Shown here: positions 50,594 through 63,910 of the stretch, in pieces
How the letters are laid out: the number at the start of each line of letters is the position of its first letter
Numbering within the stretch: the stretch's first letter is position 1
Assembly: GCF_029227915.1 (NCBI RefSeq)
Contig: NC_079886.1
Span: 2,108,001 to 2,172,000, forward strand
Direction: 5' to 3'
DNA from: Hydractinia symbiolongicarpus
Lineage: Eukaryota; Cnidaria; Hydrozoa; Anthoathecata; Hydractiniidae
Length of the DNA: 64,000 nt
Program-made: the position numbers and the translations under genes
The notes under the pieces: model-generated
Database searches by the model: none
What the model was told of the DNA's origin: nothing
What the model saw: only the letters and a program-made list of their open reading frames with translations

Positions 50594-52244
50594 GTATAAA
50601 AGAAAGTACCCAAGGAGTAAACTCATTTCCCGAACGATTTTGTAAATTATTTTTTCACCACTAAAACGCAAGAGACTTGTAGTTTTCAAAAATATTTTCA
50701 TTTTTGATGAGACGCTGAATAAAAGAAGTTTAATTGCCGGCAAACGAAAACCCGCGATTTCCCGTAAATCCCGTACTCGGCCCGTATAGTCAAAAGTATA
50801 CAAAGAAAGTACTCAAGGAGTAAACTCATTTCCCGAACGATTTTTTAAATTATTTTTTCACCACTAAAACGCATGAGACTTGTAGTTTCCAAAAATGTTT
50901 TCATTTTTGATGAGACGCTAAATAAAAGAAGTTTAATCGCCGTCAAACGAAAACCCGCGATTTCCCGTAAATCCCGTACTCGGCCCGTATAGTCAAAAGT
51001 ATACAAAGAAAGTACTCAAGGAGTAAACTCATTTCCCGAACGATTTTTTAAATTATTTTTTCACCACTAAAACGCATGAGACTTGTAGTTTTCAAAAATG
51101 TTTTCATTTTTAATAAGACGCTAAATAAAAGAAGTTTAATCGCCGGCAAACGAAAACCCGCGATTTCCCGTAAATCCGGTACTCGGACCGTATAGTTGAA
51201 TGTATATAAAGAAAGTAGCCAGGGAGTAAACTCATTTCCCGAACGATTTTTTAAATTATTTTTTCACCACTAAAACGCAAGAGACTTGTAGTTTTTAAAA
51301 ATGTTTTTATTTTTGATAAGACGCTTAATAAAAGAAGTTTAATCGCCGGCAAACGAAAACCCGCGAGTTCCCGTAAATCCGGTACTCAGCCCGTATAGTC
51401 AAAAGTATACAAAGAAAGTACTCAAGGAGTAAACTCATTTCCCGAACGATTTTTTAAATTATTTTTTCACCACTAAAACGCATGAGACTTGTAGTTTTCA
51501 AAAATGTTTTCATTTTTGATGAGACGCTAAATAAAAGAAGTTTAATCGCCGGCAAACGAAAACCCGCGATTTCCTGTAAATCCCGTACTCGGCCCGTATA
51601 GTCGAATGTAGATAAAAAAAGTACCCAGGGAGTAAACTCAATTCCCGAACGATTTTTTAAATTATTTTTTCACCACTAAAACGCATGAGACTTGTAGTTT
51701 TCAAAAATGTTTTCATTTTTGATAAGACGCTGAATAAAAGAAGTTTAATCGCCGGCAAACGAAAACCCGCGAGTTCCCGTAAATCCGGTACTCGGCCCGT
51801 ATAGTCAAAAGTATACAAAGAAAGTACCCAGGGTGTAAACTCATTTCCCGAACGATTTTTTAAATTATTTTTTCACCACTAAAACGCATGAGACTTGTAG
51901 TTTTCAAAAATGTTTTCATTTTTGATAAGACGCTGAATAAAAGAAGTTTAATCGCCGGCAAACGAAAACCCGCGATTTCCCGTAAATCCGGTACTCGGCC
52001 CGTATAGTCAAAAGTATACAAAGAAAGTACCCAGGGTGTAAACTCATTTCCCGAACGATTTTTTACATTATTTTTTCACCACTAAAACGCATGAGACTTG
52101 TAGTTTTCAAAAATGTTTTCATTTTTGATAAGACGCTGAATAAAAGAAGTTTAATCGCCGGCAAACGAAAACCCGCGAGTTCCCGTAAATCCGGTACTCA
52201 GCCCGTATAGTCAAAAGTATACAAAGAAAGTACTCAAGGAGTAA

Positions 52245-55200
52245 ACTCATTTCCCGAACGATTTTTTAAATTATTTTTTCATCACTAAAACGCATGAGAC
52301 TTGTAGTTTTCAAAAATGTTTTCATTTTTGATGAGACGCTGAATAAAAGAAGTTTAATCGCCGGCAAACGAAAACCCGCGATTTCCTGTAAATCCCGGAC
52401 TTATCCTGTATAGGCGAATGTATAAAAAAAAGTACCCAAGGAGTAAACTCATTTCCCGAACGATTTTGTAAATTATTTTTTAATCACTAAAACGGATGAG
52501 GCTTGTAGTTTTTAAAAATATTTTCATTTTTGATGAGACGCTGAATAAAAGAAGTTTAATCGCCGGCAAACGAAAACCCGCGATTTCCCGTAAATCCCGT
52601 ACTCGGCCCGTATAGTCAAAAGTATACGAAGAAAGTACTCAAGGAGTAAACTCATTTCCCGAACGATTTTTTAAATTATTTTTTAACCACTAAAACGCAT
52701 GAGACTTGTAGTTTTCAAAAATGTTTTCATTTTTGATGAGACGCTAAATAAAAGAAGTTTAATGGCCGGCAAACGAAAACCCGCGACTTCCCGTAAATCC
52801 CGTACTTGGCCCGTATAGTCAAAAGTGTACAAAGAAAGTACCCAGTGAGTAAACTCATTTCCCGAACGATTTTTTAAATTATTTTTTCACCACTAAAACG
52901 CAAGAGACTTGTAGTTTTCAAAAATGTTTTCATTTTTGATGAGACGCTAAATAAAAGAAATTTAATCGCCGGCAAACGAAAACCCGCGACTTCCCGTAAA
53001 TCCCGTACTCGGCCCGTATAGTCGATGTATATAAAGAAAGTAGCCAGGGAGTAAACTCATTTCCCGCACGATTTTTTAAATTATTTTTTTACCACTAGCA
53101 CGCATGAGACTTGTAGTTTTCAAAAATGTTTTCATTTTTGATAAGACGCTGAATAAAAGAAGTTTAATCGCCGGCAAACAAAAACCCGCGAGTTCCCGTA
53201 AATCCGGTACTCGGCCCATATAGTCAAAAGTATACAAAGAAAGTACTCAAGGAGTAAACTCATTTCCCGAACGATTTTTTAATTTATTTTTTCACCACTA
53301 AAACGCATGAGACTTGTAGTTTTCAAAAATGTTTTCATTTTTGATGAGACGCTAAATAAAAGAAGTTTAATCGCCGGCAAACGAAAACCCGCGATTTCCC
53401 GTAAATCCCGTACTCGGCCCGTATAGTGGAATGTATATAAAAAAAGTACCCAGGGAGTAAACTCATTTCCCGAACGATTTTTTAAATTATTTTTTCACCA
53501 CTAAAACGCATGAGACTTGTAGTTTTCAAAAATGTTTTCATTTTTAATAAGACGCTAAATAAAAGAAGTTTAATCGCCGGCAAACGAAAACCCGCGATTT
53601 CCCGTAAATCCGGTACTCGGCCCGTATAGTCGAATGTATATAAAGAAAGTAGCCAGGGAGTAAACTCATTTCCCGAACGATTTTTTAAATTATTTTTTCA
53701 CCACTAAAACGCAAGAGACTTGTAGTTTTTAAAAATGTTTTCATTTTTGATAAGACGCTGAATAAAAGAAGTTTAATCGCCGGCAAACGAAAACCCGCGA
53801 TTTCCCGTAAATCCGGTACTCGGCCCGTATAGTCAAAAGTATACAAAGAAAGTACCCAGGGTGTAAACTCATTTCCCGAACGATTTTTTAAATTATTTTT
53901 TCATCACTAAAACGCATGAGACTTGTAGTTTTCAAAAATGTTTTCATTTTTGATGAGACGCTGAATAAAAGAAGTTTAATCGCCGGCAAACGAAAACCCG
54001 CGATTTCCTGTAAATCCCGGACTTATCCTGTATAGTCGAATGTATAAAAAAAAGTACCCAAGGAGTAAACTCATTTCCCGAACGATTTTGTAAATTATTT
54101 TTTAATCACTAAAACGGATGAGGCTTGTAGTTTTTAAAAATATTTTCATTTTTGATGAGACGCTGAATAAAAGAAGTTTAATCGCCGGCAAACGAAAACC
54201 CGCGATTTCCCGTAAATCCCGTACTCGGCCCGTATAGTCAAAAGTATACGAAGAAAGTACTCAAGGAGTAAACTCATTTCCCGAACGATTTTTTAAATTA
54301 TTTTTTAACCACTAAAACGCATGAGACTTGTAGTTTTCAAAAATGTTTTCATTTTTGATGAGACGCTAAATAAAAGAAGTTTAATGGCCGGCAAACGAAA
54401 ACCCGCGACTTCCCGTAAATCCCGTACTTGGCCCGTATAGTCAAAAGTGTACAAAGAAAGTACCCAGTGAGTAAACTCATTTCCCGAACGATTTTTTAAA
54501 TTATTTTTTCACCACTAAAACGCAAGAGACTTGTAGTTTTCAAAAATGTTTTCATTTTTGATGAGACGCTAAATAAAAGAAATTTAATCGCCGGCAAACG
54601 AAAACCCGCGACTTCCCGTAAATCCCGTACTCGGCCCGTATAGTCGATGTATATAAAGAAAGTAGCCAGGGAGTAAACTCATTTCCCGCACGATTTTTTA
54701 AATTATTTTTTTACCACCAGCACGCATGAGACTTGTAGTTTTCAAAAATGTTTTCATTTTTGATAAGACGCTGAATAAAAGAAGTTTAATCGCCGGCAAA
54801 CAAAAACCCGCGAGTTCCCGTAAATCCGGTACTCGGCCCGTATAGTCAAAAGTATACAAAGAAAGTACTCAAGGAGTAAACTCATTTCCCGAACGATTTT
54901 TTAATTTATTTTTTCACCACTAAAACGCATGAGACTTGTAGTTTTCAAAAATGTTTTCATTTTTGATGAGACGCTAAATAAAAGAAGTTTAATCGCCGGC
55001 AAACGAAAACCCGCGATTTCCCGTAAATCCCGTACTCGGCCCGTATAGTGGAATGTATATAAAAAAAGTACCCAGGGAGTAAACTCATTTCCCGAACGAT
55101 TTTTTAAATTATTTTTTCACCACTAAAACGCATGAGACTTGTAGTTTTCAAAAATGTTTTCATTTTTAATAAGACGCTAAATAAAAGAAGTTTAATCGCC

Positions 55201-55412
55201 GGCAAACGAAAACCCGCGATTTCCCGTAAATCCGGTACTCGGCCCGTATAGTCGAATGTATATAAAGAAAGTAGCCAGGGAGTAAACTCATTTCCCGAAC
55301 GATTTTTTAAATTATTTTTTCACCACTAAAACGCAAGAGACTTGTAGTTTTTAAAAATGTTTTCATTTTTGATAAGACGCTGAATAAAAGAAGTTTAATC
55401 GCCGGCAAACGA
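52245..55412 (+). repeat. 8-mer HOR, 1622 bp, about two copies
   Basis: TTCATCACTAAAACG (about 52281/53903) and the one-base deletion GTCGATGTATATAAAG (53021/54643) are 1622 bp apart. Copies are about 52245-53866 and 53867-55412. They share CCCGCACG, TTTTTTTACCAC, GTACTTGGCCCG and TAGTGGAATG and differ at only a few bases. Confidence 0.85.
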
Positions 55413-58400
55413 AAACCCGCGAGTTCCCGTAAATCCGGTACTCAGCCCGTATAGTCAAAAGTATACAAAGAAAGTACTCAAGGAGTAAACTCATTTCCCG
55501 AACGATTTTTTAAATTATTTTTTCACCACTAAAACGCATGAGACTTGTAGTTTTCAAAAATGTTTTCATTTTTGATGAGACGCTAAATAAAAGAAGTTTA
55601 ATCGCCGGCAAACGAAAACCCGCGATTTCCTGTAAATCCCGTACTCGGCCCGTATAGTCGAATGTAGATAAAAAAAGTACCCAGGGAGTAAACTCAATTC
55701 CCGAACGATTTTTTAAATTATTTTTTCACCACTAAAACGCATGAGACTTGTAGTTTTCAAAAATGTTTTCATTTTTGATAAGACGCTAAATAAAAGAAGT
55801 TTAATCGCCGGCAAACGAAAACCCGCGATTTCCCGTAAATCCGGTACTCGGCCCGTATAGTCGAATGTATATAAAGAAAGTAGCCAGGGAGTAAACTCAT
55901 TTCCCGAACGATTTTTTAAATTATTTTTTCACCACTAAAACGCAAGAGACTTGTAGTTTTTAAAAATGTTTTCATTTTTGATAAGACGCTGAATAAAAGA
56001 AGTTTAATCGCCGGCAAACGAAAACCCGCGAGTTCCCGTAAATCCGGTACTCGGCCCGTATAGTCAAAAGTATACAAAGAAAGTACTCAAGGAGTAAACT
56101 CATTTCCCGAACGATTTTTTAAATTATTTTTTCACCACTAAAACGCATGAGACTTGTAGTTTTCAAAAATGTTTTCCTTTTAGATGAGACGCTAAATAAA
56201 AGAAGTTTAATCGCCGGCAAACGAAAACCCGCGATTTCCTGTAAATCCCGTACTCGGCCTGTATAGTCGAATGTAGATAAAAAAAGTACCCAGGGAGTAA
56301 ACTCAATTCCCGAACGATTTTTCACATTATTTTTTCACCACTAAAACGCATGAGACTTGTAGTTTTCAAAAATGTTTTCATTTTTGATAAGACGCTGAAT
56401 AAAAGAAGTTTAATCGCCGGCAAACGAAAACCCGCGATTTCCCGTAAATCCGGTACTCGGCCCGTATAGTCAAAAGTATACAAAGAAAGTACCCAGGGTG
56501 TAAACTCATTTCCCGAACGATTTTTTAAATTATTTTTTCATCACTAAAACGCATGAGACTTGTAGTTTTCAAAAATGTTTTCATTTTTGATGAGACGCTG
56601 AATAAAAGAAGTTTAATCGCCGGCAAACGAAAACCCGCGATTTCCTGTAAATCCCGTACTCGGCCCGTATAGTCGAATGTAGATAAAAAAAGTACACAGG
56701 GAGTAAACTCAATTCCCGAACGATTTTTTACATTATTTTTTCACCACTAAAACGCATGAGACTTGTAGTTTTCAAAAATGTTTTCATTTTTGATAAGACG
56801 CTGAATAAAAGAAGTTTAATCGCCGGCAAACGAAAACCCGCGATTTCCCGTAAATCCGGTACTCGGCCCGTATAGTCAAAAGTATACAAAATAAGTACCC
56901 AGGGTGTAAACTCATTTCCCGAACGATTTTTTAAATTATTTTTTCATCACTAAAACGCATGAGACTTGTAGTTTTCAAAAATGTTTTCATTTTTGATGAG
57001 ACGCTGAATAAAAGAAGTTTAATCGCCGGCAAACGAAAACCCGCGATTTCCTGTAAATCCCGGACTTATCCTGTATAGTCGAATGTATAAAAAAAAGTAC
57101 CCAAGGAGTAAACTCATTTCCCGAACGATTTTGTAAATTATTTTTTAATCACTAAAACGGATGAGGCTTGTAGTTTTTAAAAATATTTTCATTTTTGATG
57201 AGACGCTGAATAAAAGAAGTTTAATCGCCGGCAAACGAAAACCCGCGATTTCCCGTAAATCCCGTACTCGGCCCGTATAGTCAAAAGTATACGAAGAAAG
57301 TACTCAAGGAGTAAACTCATTTCCCGAACGATTTTTTAAATTATTTTTTAACCACTAAAACGCATGAGACTTGTAGTTTTCAAAAATGTTTTCATTTTTG
57401 ATGAGACGCTAAATAAAAGAAGTTTAATGGCCGGCAAACGAAAACCCGCGACTTCCCGTAAATCCCGTACTTGGCCCGTATAGTCAAAAGTGTACAAAGA
57501 AAGTACCCAGTGAGTAAACTCATTTCCCGAACGATTTTTTAAATTATTTTTTCACCACTAAAACGCAAGAGACTTGTAGTTTTCAAAAATGTTTTCATTT
57601 TTGATGAGACGCTAAATAAAAGAAATTTAATCGCCGGCAAACGAAAACCCGCGACTTCCCGTAAATCCCGTACTCGGCCCGTATAGTCGATGTATATAAA
57701 GAAAGTAGCCAGGGAGTAAACTCATTTCCCGCACGATTTTTTAAATTATTTTTTTACCACTAGCACGCATGAGACTTGTAGTTTTCAAAAATGTTTTCAT
57801 TTTTGATAAGACGCTGAATAAAAGAAGTTTAATCGCCGGCAAACAAAAACCCGCGAGTTCCCGTAAATCCGGTACTCGGCCCGTATAGTCAAAAGTATAC
57901 AAAGAAAGTACTCAAGGAGTAAACTCATTTCCCGAACGATTTTTTAATTTATTTTTTCACCACTAAAACGCATGAGACTTGTAGTTTTCAAAAATGTTTT
58001 CATTTTTGATGAGACGCTAAATAAAAGAAGTTTAATCGCCGGCAAACGAAAACCCGCGATTTCCCGTAAATCCCGTACTCGGCCCGTATAGTGGAATGTA
58101 TATGAAAAAAGTACCCAGGGAGTAAACTCATTTCCCGAACGATTTTTTAAATTATTTTTTCACCACTAAAACGCATGAGACTTGTAGTTTTCAAAAATGT
58201 TTTCATTTTTAATAAGACGCTAAATAAAAGAAGTTTAATCGCCGGCAAACGAAAACCCGCGATTTCCCGTAAATCCGGTACTCGGCCCGTATAGTCGAAT
58301 GTATATAAAGAAAGTAGCCAGGGAGTAAACTCATTTCCCGAACGATTTTTTAAATTATTTTTTCACCACTAAAACGCAAGAGACTTGTAGTTTTTAAAAA

Positions 58401-59698
58401 TGTTTTCATTTTTGATAAGACGCTGAATAAAAGAAGTTTAATCGCCGGCAAACGAAAACCCGCGAGTTCCCGTAAATCCGGTACTCAGCCCGTATAGTCA
58501 AAAGTATACAAAGAAAGTACTCAAGGAGTAAACTCATTTCCCGAACGATTTTTTAAATTATTTTTTCACCACTAAAACGCATGAGACTTGTAGTTTTCAA
58601 AAATGTTTTCATTTTTGATGAGACGCTAAATAAAAGAAGTTTAATCGCCGGCAAACGAAAACCCGCGATTTCCTGTAAATCCCGTACTCGGCCCGTATAG
58701 TCGAATGTAGATAAAAAAAGTACCCAGGGAGTAAACTCAATTCCCGAACGATTTTTTAAATTATTTTTTCACCACTAAAACGCATGAGACTTGTAGTTTT
58801 CAAAAATGTTTTCATTTTTGATAAGACGCTAAATAAAAGAAGTTTAATCGCCGGCAAACGAAAACCCGCGATTTCCCGTAAATCCGGTACTCGGCCCGTA
58901 TAGTCGAATGTATATAAAGAAAGTAGCCAGGGAGTAAACTCATTTCCCGAACGATTTTTTAAATTATTTTTTCACCACTAAAACGCAAGAGACTTGTAGT
59001 TTTTAAAAATGTTTTCATTTTTGATAAGACGCTGAATAAAAGAAGTTTAATCGCCGGCAAACGAAAACCCGCGAGTTCCCGTAAATCCGGTACTCGGCCC
59101 GTATAGTCAAAAGTATACAAAGAAAGTACTCAAGGAGTAAACTCATTTCCCGAACGATTTTTTAAATTATTTTTTCACCACTAAAACGCATGAGACTTGT
59201 AGTTTTCAAAAATGTTTTCATTTTTGATGAGACGCTAAATAAAAGAAGTTTAATCGCCGGCAAACGAAAACCCGCGATTTCCTGTAAATCCCGTACTCGG
59301 CCTGTATAGTCGAATGTAGATAAAAAAAGTACCCAGGGAGTAAACTCAATTCCCGAACGATTTTTCACATTATTTTTTCACCACTAAAACGCATGAGACT
59401 TGTAGTTTTCAAAAATGTTTTCATTTTTGATAAGACGCTGAATAAAAGAAGTTTAATCGCCGGCAAACGAAAACCCGCGATTTCCCGTAAATCCGGTACT
59501 CGGCCCGTATAGTCAAAAGTATACAAAGAAAGTACCCAGGGTGTAAACTCATTTCCCGAACGATTTTTTAAATTATTTTTTCATCACTAAAACGCATGAG
59601 ACTTGTAGTTTTCAAAAATGTTTTCATTTTTGATGAGACGCTGAATAAAAGAAGTTTAATCGCCGGCAAACGAAAACCCGCGATTTCCTGTAAATCCC
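53860..59698 (+). repeat. 15-mer-spaced duplication, 3043 bp
   Basis: About 53860-56655 matches 56903-59698. GTCGATGTAT at 54643 and 57686 and the TTTTTCACATTATTTT unit at 56320 and 59363 are spaced 3043 bp. The match ends where 56656 reads GTACTCGG and its partner GGACTTATCC. Confidence 0.8.
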
Positions 59699-62600
59699 GG
59701 ACTTATCCTGTATAGTCGAATGTATAAAAAAAAGTACCCAAGGAGTAAACTCATTTCCCGAACGATTTTGTAAATTATTTTTTAATCACTAAAACGGATG
59801 AGGCTTATAATTTTTAAAAATATTTTCATTTTTGATGAGACGCTGAATAAAAGAAGTTTAATCGCCGGCAAACGAAAACCCGCGATTTCCCGTAAATCCC
59901 GTACTCGGCCCGTATAGTCAAAAGTATACGAAGAAAGTACTCAAGGAGTAAACTCATTTCCCGAACGATTTTTTAAATTATTTTTTAACCACTAAAACGC
60001 ATGAGACTTGTAGTTTTCAAAAATGTTTTCATTTTTGATGAGACGCTAAATAAAAGAAGTTTAATGGCCGGCAAACGAAAACCCGCGACTTCCCGTAAAT
60101 CCCGTACTCGGCCCGTATAGTCAAAAGTGTACAAAGAAAGTACCCAGTGAGTAAACTCATTTCCCGAACGATTTTTTAAATTATTTTTTCACCACTAAAA
60201 CGCAAGAGACTTGTAGTTTTCAAAAATGTTTTCATTTTTGATGAGACGCTAAATAAAAGAAATTTAATCGCCGGCAAACGAAAACCCGCGACTTCCCGTA
60301 AATCCCGTACTCGGCCCGTATAGTCGATGTATATAAAGAAAGTAGCCAGGGAGTAAACTCATTTCCCGCACGATTTTTTAAATTATTTTTTTACCACTAA
60401 CACGCATGAGACTTGTAGTTTTCAAAAATGTTTTTATTTTTGATAAGACGCTGAATAAAAGAAGTTTAATCGCCGGCAAACGAAAACCCGCGAGTTCCCG
60501 TAAATCCGGTACTCGGCCCGTATAGTCAAAAGTATACAAAGAAAGTACTCAAGGAGTAAACTCATTTCCCGAACGATTTTTTAATTTATTTTTTCACCAC
60601 TAAAACGCATGAGACTTGTAGTTTTCAAAAATGTTTTCATTTTTGATGAGACGCTAAATAAAAGAAGTTTAATCGCCGGCAAACGAAAACCCGCGATTTC
60701 CCGTAAATCCCGCACTCGGCCCGTATAGTGGAATGTATATAAAAAAAGTACCCAGGGAGTAAACTCATTTCCCGAACGATTTTTTACATTATTTTTTCAC
60801 CACTAAAACGCATGAGACTTGTAGTTTTCGAAAATGTTTTCATTTTTGATAAGACGCTGAATAAAAGAAGTTTAATCGCCGGCAAACGAAAACCCGCGAG
60901 TTCCCGTAAATCCGGTACTCGGCCCGTATAGTCAAAAGTGTACAAAGAAAGTACTCAAGGAGTAAACTCATTTCCCGAACGATTTTTTAAATTATTTTTT
61001 CACCACTAAAACGCATGAGACTTGTAGTTTTCAAAAATGTTTTCATTTTTGATGAGACGCTAAATAAAAGAAGTTTAATCGCCGGCAAACGAAAACCGGC
61101 GATTTCCTGTAAATCCCGTACTCGGCCCGTATAGTCGAATGTAGATAAAAAAAGTACCCAGGGAGTAAACTCAATTCCCGAACGATTTTTCACATTATTT
61201 TTTCACCACTAAAACGCATGAGACTTGTAGTTTTCAAAAATGTTTTCATTTTTGATAAGACGCTGAATAAAAGAAGTTTAATCGCCGGCAAACGAAAACC
61301 CGCGATTTCCCGTAAATCCGGTACTCGGCCCGTATAGTCAAAAGTATACAAAGAAAGTACCCAGGGTGTAAACTCATTTCCCGAACGATTTTTTAAATTA
61401 TTTTTTCATCACTAAAACGCATGAGACTTGTAGTTTTCAAAAATGTTTTCATTTTTGATGAGACGCTGAATAAAAGAAGTTTAATCGCCGGCAAACGAAA
61501 ACCCGCGATTTCCTGTAAATCCCGGACTTATCCTGTATAGTCGAATGTATAAAAAAAAGTACCCAAGGAGTAAACTCATTTCCCGAACGATTTTGTAAAT
61601 TATTTTTTAATCACTAAAACGGATGAGGCTTGTAGTTTTTAAAAATATTTTCATTTTTGATGAGACGCTGAATAAAAGAAGTTTAATCGCCGGCAAACGA
61701 AAACCCGCGATTTCCCGTAAATCCTGTACTCGGCCCGTATAGTCAAAAGTATACGAAGAAAGTACTCAAGGAGTAAACTCATTTCCCGAACGATTTTTTA
61801 AATTATTTTTTAACCACTAAAACGCATGAGACTTGTAGTTTTCAAAAATGTTTTCATTTTTGATGAGACGCTAAATAAAAGAAGTTTAATGGCCGGCAAA
61901 CGAAAACCCGCGACTTCCCGTAAATCCCGTACTCGGCCCGTATAGTCAAAAGTGTACAAAGAAAGTACCCAGTGAGTAAACTCATTTCCCGAACGATTTT
62001 TTAAATTATTTTTTCACCACTAAAACGCAAGAGACTTGTAGTTTTCAAAAATGTTTTCATTTTTGATGAGACGCTAAATAAAAGAAATTTAATCGCCGGC
62101 AAACGAAAACCCGCGACTTCCCGTAAATCCCGTACTCGGCCCGTATAGTCGATGTATATAAAGAAAGTAGCCAGGGAGTAAACTCATTTCCCGCACGATT
62201 TTTTAAATTATTTTTTTACCACTAACACGCATGAGACTTGTAGTTTTCAAAAATGTTTTTATTTTTGATAAGACGCTGAATAAAAGAAGTTTAATCGCCG
62301 GCAAACGAAAACCCGCGAGTTCCCGTAAATCCGGTACTCGGCCCGTATAGTCAAAAGTATACAAAGAAAGTACTCAAGGAGTAAACTCATTTCCCGAACG
62401 ATTTTTTAATTCATTTTTTCACCACTAAAACGCATGAGACTTGTAGTTTTCAAAAATGTTTTCATTTTTGATGAGACGCTAAATAAAATAAGTTTAATCG
62501 CCGGCAAGCGAAAACCCACGATTTTCCGTAAATCCCGTACTCGGCCCGTATAGTGGAATGTATATAAAAAAAGTACCCAGGGAGTAAACTCATTTCCCGA

Positions 62601-63910
62601 ACGATTTTTTACATTATTTTTTCACCACTAAAACGCATGAGACTTGTAGTTTTCAAAAATGTTTTCATTTTTGATAAGACGCTGAATAAAAGAAGTTTAA
62701 TCGCCGGCAAACGAAAACCCGCGAGTTCCCGTAAATCCGGTACTCGGCCCGTATAGTCAAAAGTGTACAAAGAAAGTACTCAAGGAGTAAACTCATTTCC
62801 CGAACGATTTTTTAAATTATTTTTTCACCACTAAAACGCATGAGACTTGTAGTTTTCAAAAATGTTTTCATTTTTGATGAGACGCTAAATAAAAGAAGTT
62901 TAATCTGCCGGCAAACGAAAACCCGCGATTTCCTGTAAATCCCGTACTCGGCCCGTATAGTCGAATGTAGATAAAAAAAGTACCCAGGGAGTAAACTCAA
63001 TTCCCGAACGATTTTTTACATTATTTTTTCACCACTAAAACGCATGAGACTTGTAGTTTTCAAAAATGTTTTCATTTTTGATAAGACGCTGAATAAAAGA
63101 AGTTTAATCGCCGGCAAACGAAAACCCGCGATTTCCCGTAAATCCGGTACTCGGCCCGTATAGTCAAAAGTATACAAAGAAAGTACCCAGGGTGTAAACT
63201 CATTTCCCGAACGATTTTTTAAATTATTTTTTCATCACTAAAACGCATGAGACTTGTAGTTTTCAAAAATGTTTTCATTTTTGATGAGACGCTGAATAAA
63301 AGAAGTTTAATCGCCGGCAAACGAAAACCCGCGATTTCCTGTAAATCCCGGACTTATCCTGTATAGTCGAATGTATAAAAAAAAGTACCCAAGGAGTAAA
63401 CTCATTTCCCGAACGATTTTGTAAATTATTTTTTAATCACTAAAACGGATGAGGCTTGTAGTTTTTAAAAATATTTTCATTTTTGATGAGACGCTGAATA
63501 AAAGAAGTTTAATCGCCGGCAAACGAAAACCCGCGATTTCCCGTAAATCCCGTACTCGGCCCGTATAGTCAAAAGTATACGAAGAAAGTACTCAAGGAGT
63601 AAACTCATTTCCCGAACGATTTTTCAAATTATTTTTTAACCACTAAAACGCATGAGACTTGTAGTTTTCAAAAATGTTTTCATTTTTGATGAGACGCTAA
63701 ATAAAAGAAGTTTAATGGCCGGCAAACGAAAACCCGCGACTTCCCGTAAATCCCGTACTTGGCCCGTATAGTCAAAAGTGTACAAAGAAAGTACCCAGTG
63801 AGTAAACTCATTTCCCGAACGATTTTTTAAATTATTTTTTCACCACTAAAACGCAAGAGACTTGTAGTTTTCAAAAATGTTTTCATTTTTGATGAGACGC
63901 TAAATAAAAG
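59116..63910 (+). repeat. 9-mer HOR tract, 1825 bp, about 2.6 copies
   Basis: GTCGATGTAT at 60323 and 62148, and the TCGGCC / TGTAGATAAA unit near 59300, 61125 and 62950, step by 1825 bp. Copies begin about 59116, 60941 and 62766, the last incomplete. The unit uses the same monomers as the 15-mer to its left but lacks six of them. Confidence 0.85.

Noticed and set aside
50528-50803. Longest open frame (91 codons, minus strand) and about two dozen others of 62-73 codons on both strands
   Set aside because: All lie inside satellite monomers and are versions of the same few reading frames that stay open when a local indel or substitution removes a stop. The unit length is not a multiple of 3, so frames rotate from unit to unit. 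No start context, codon bias or domain is visible.
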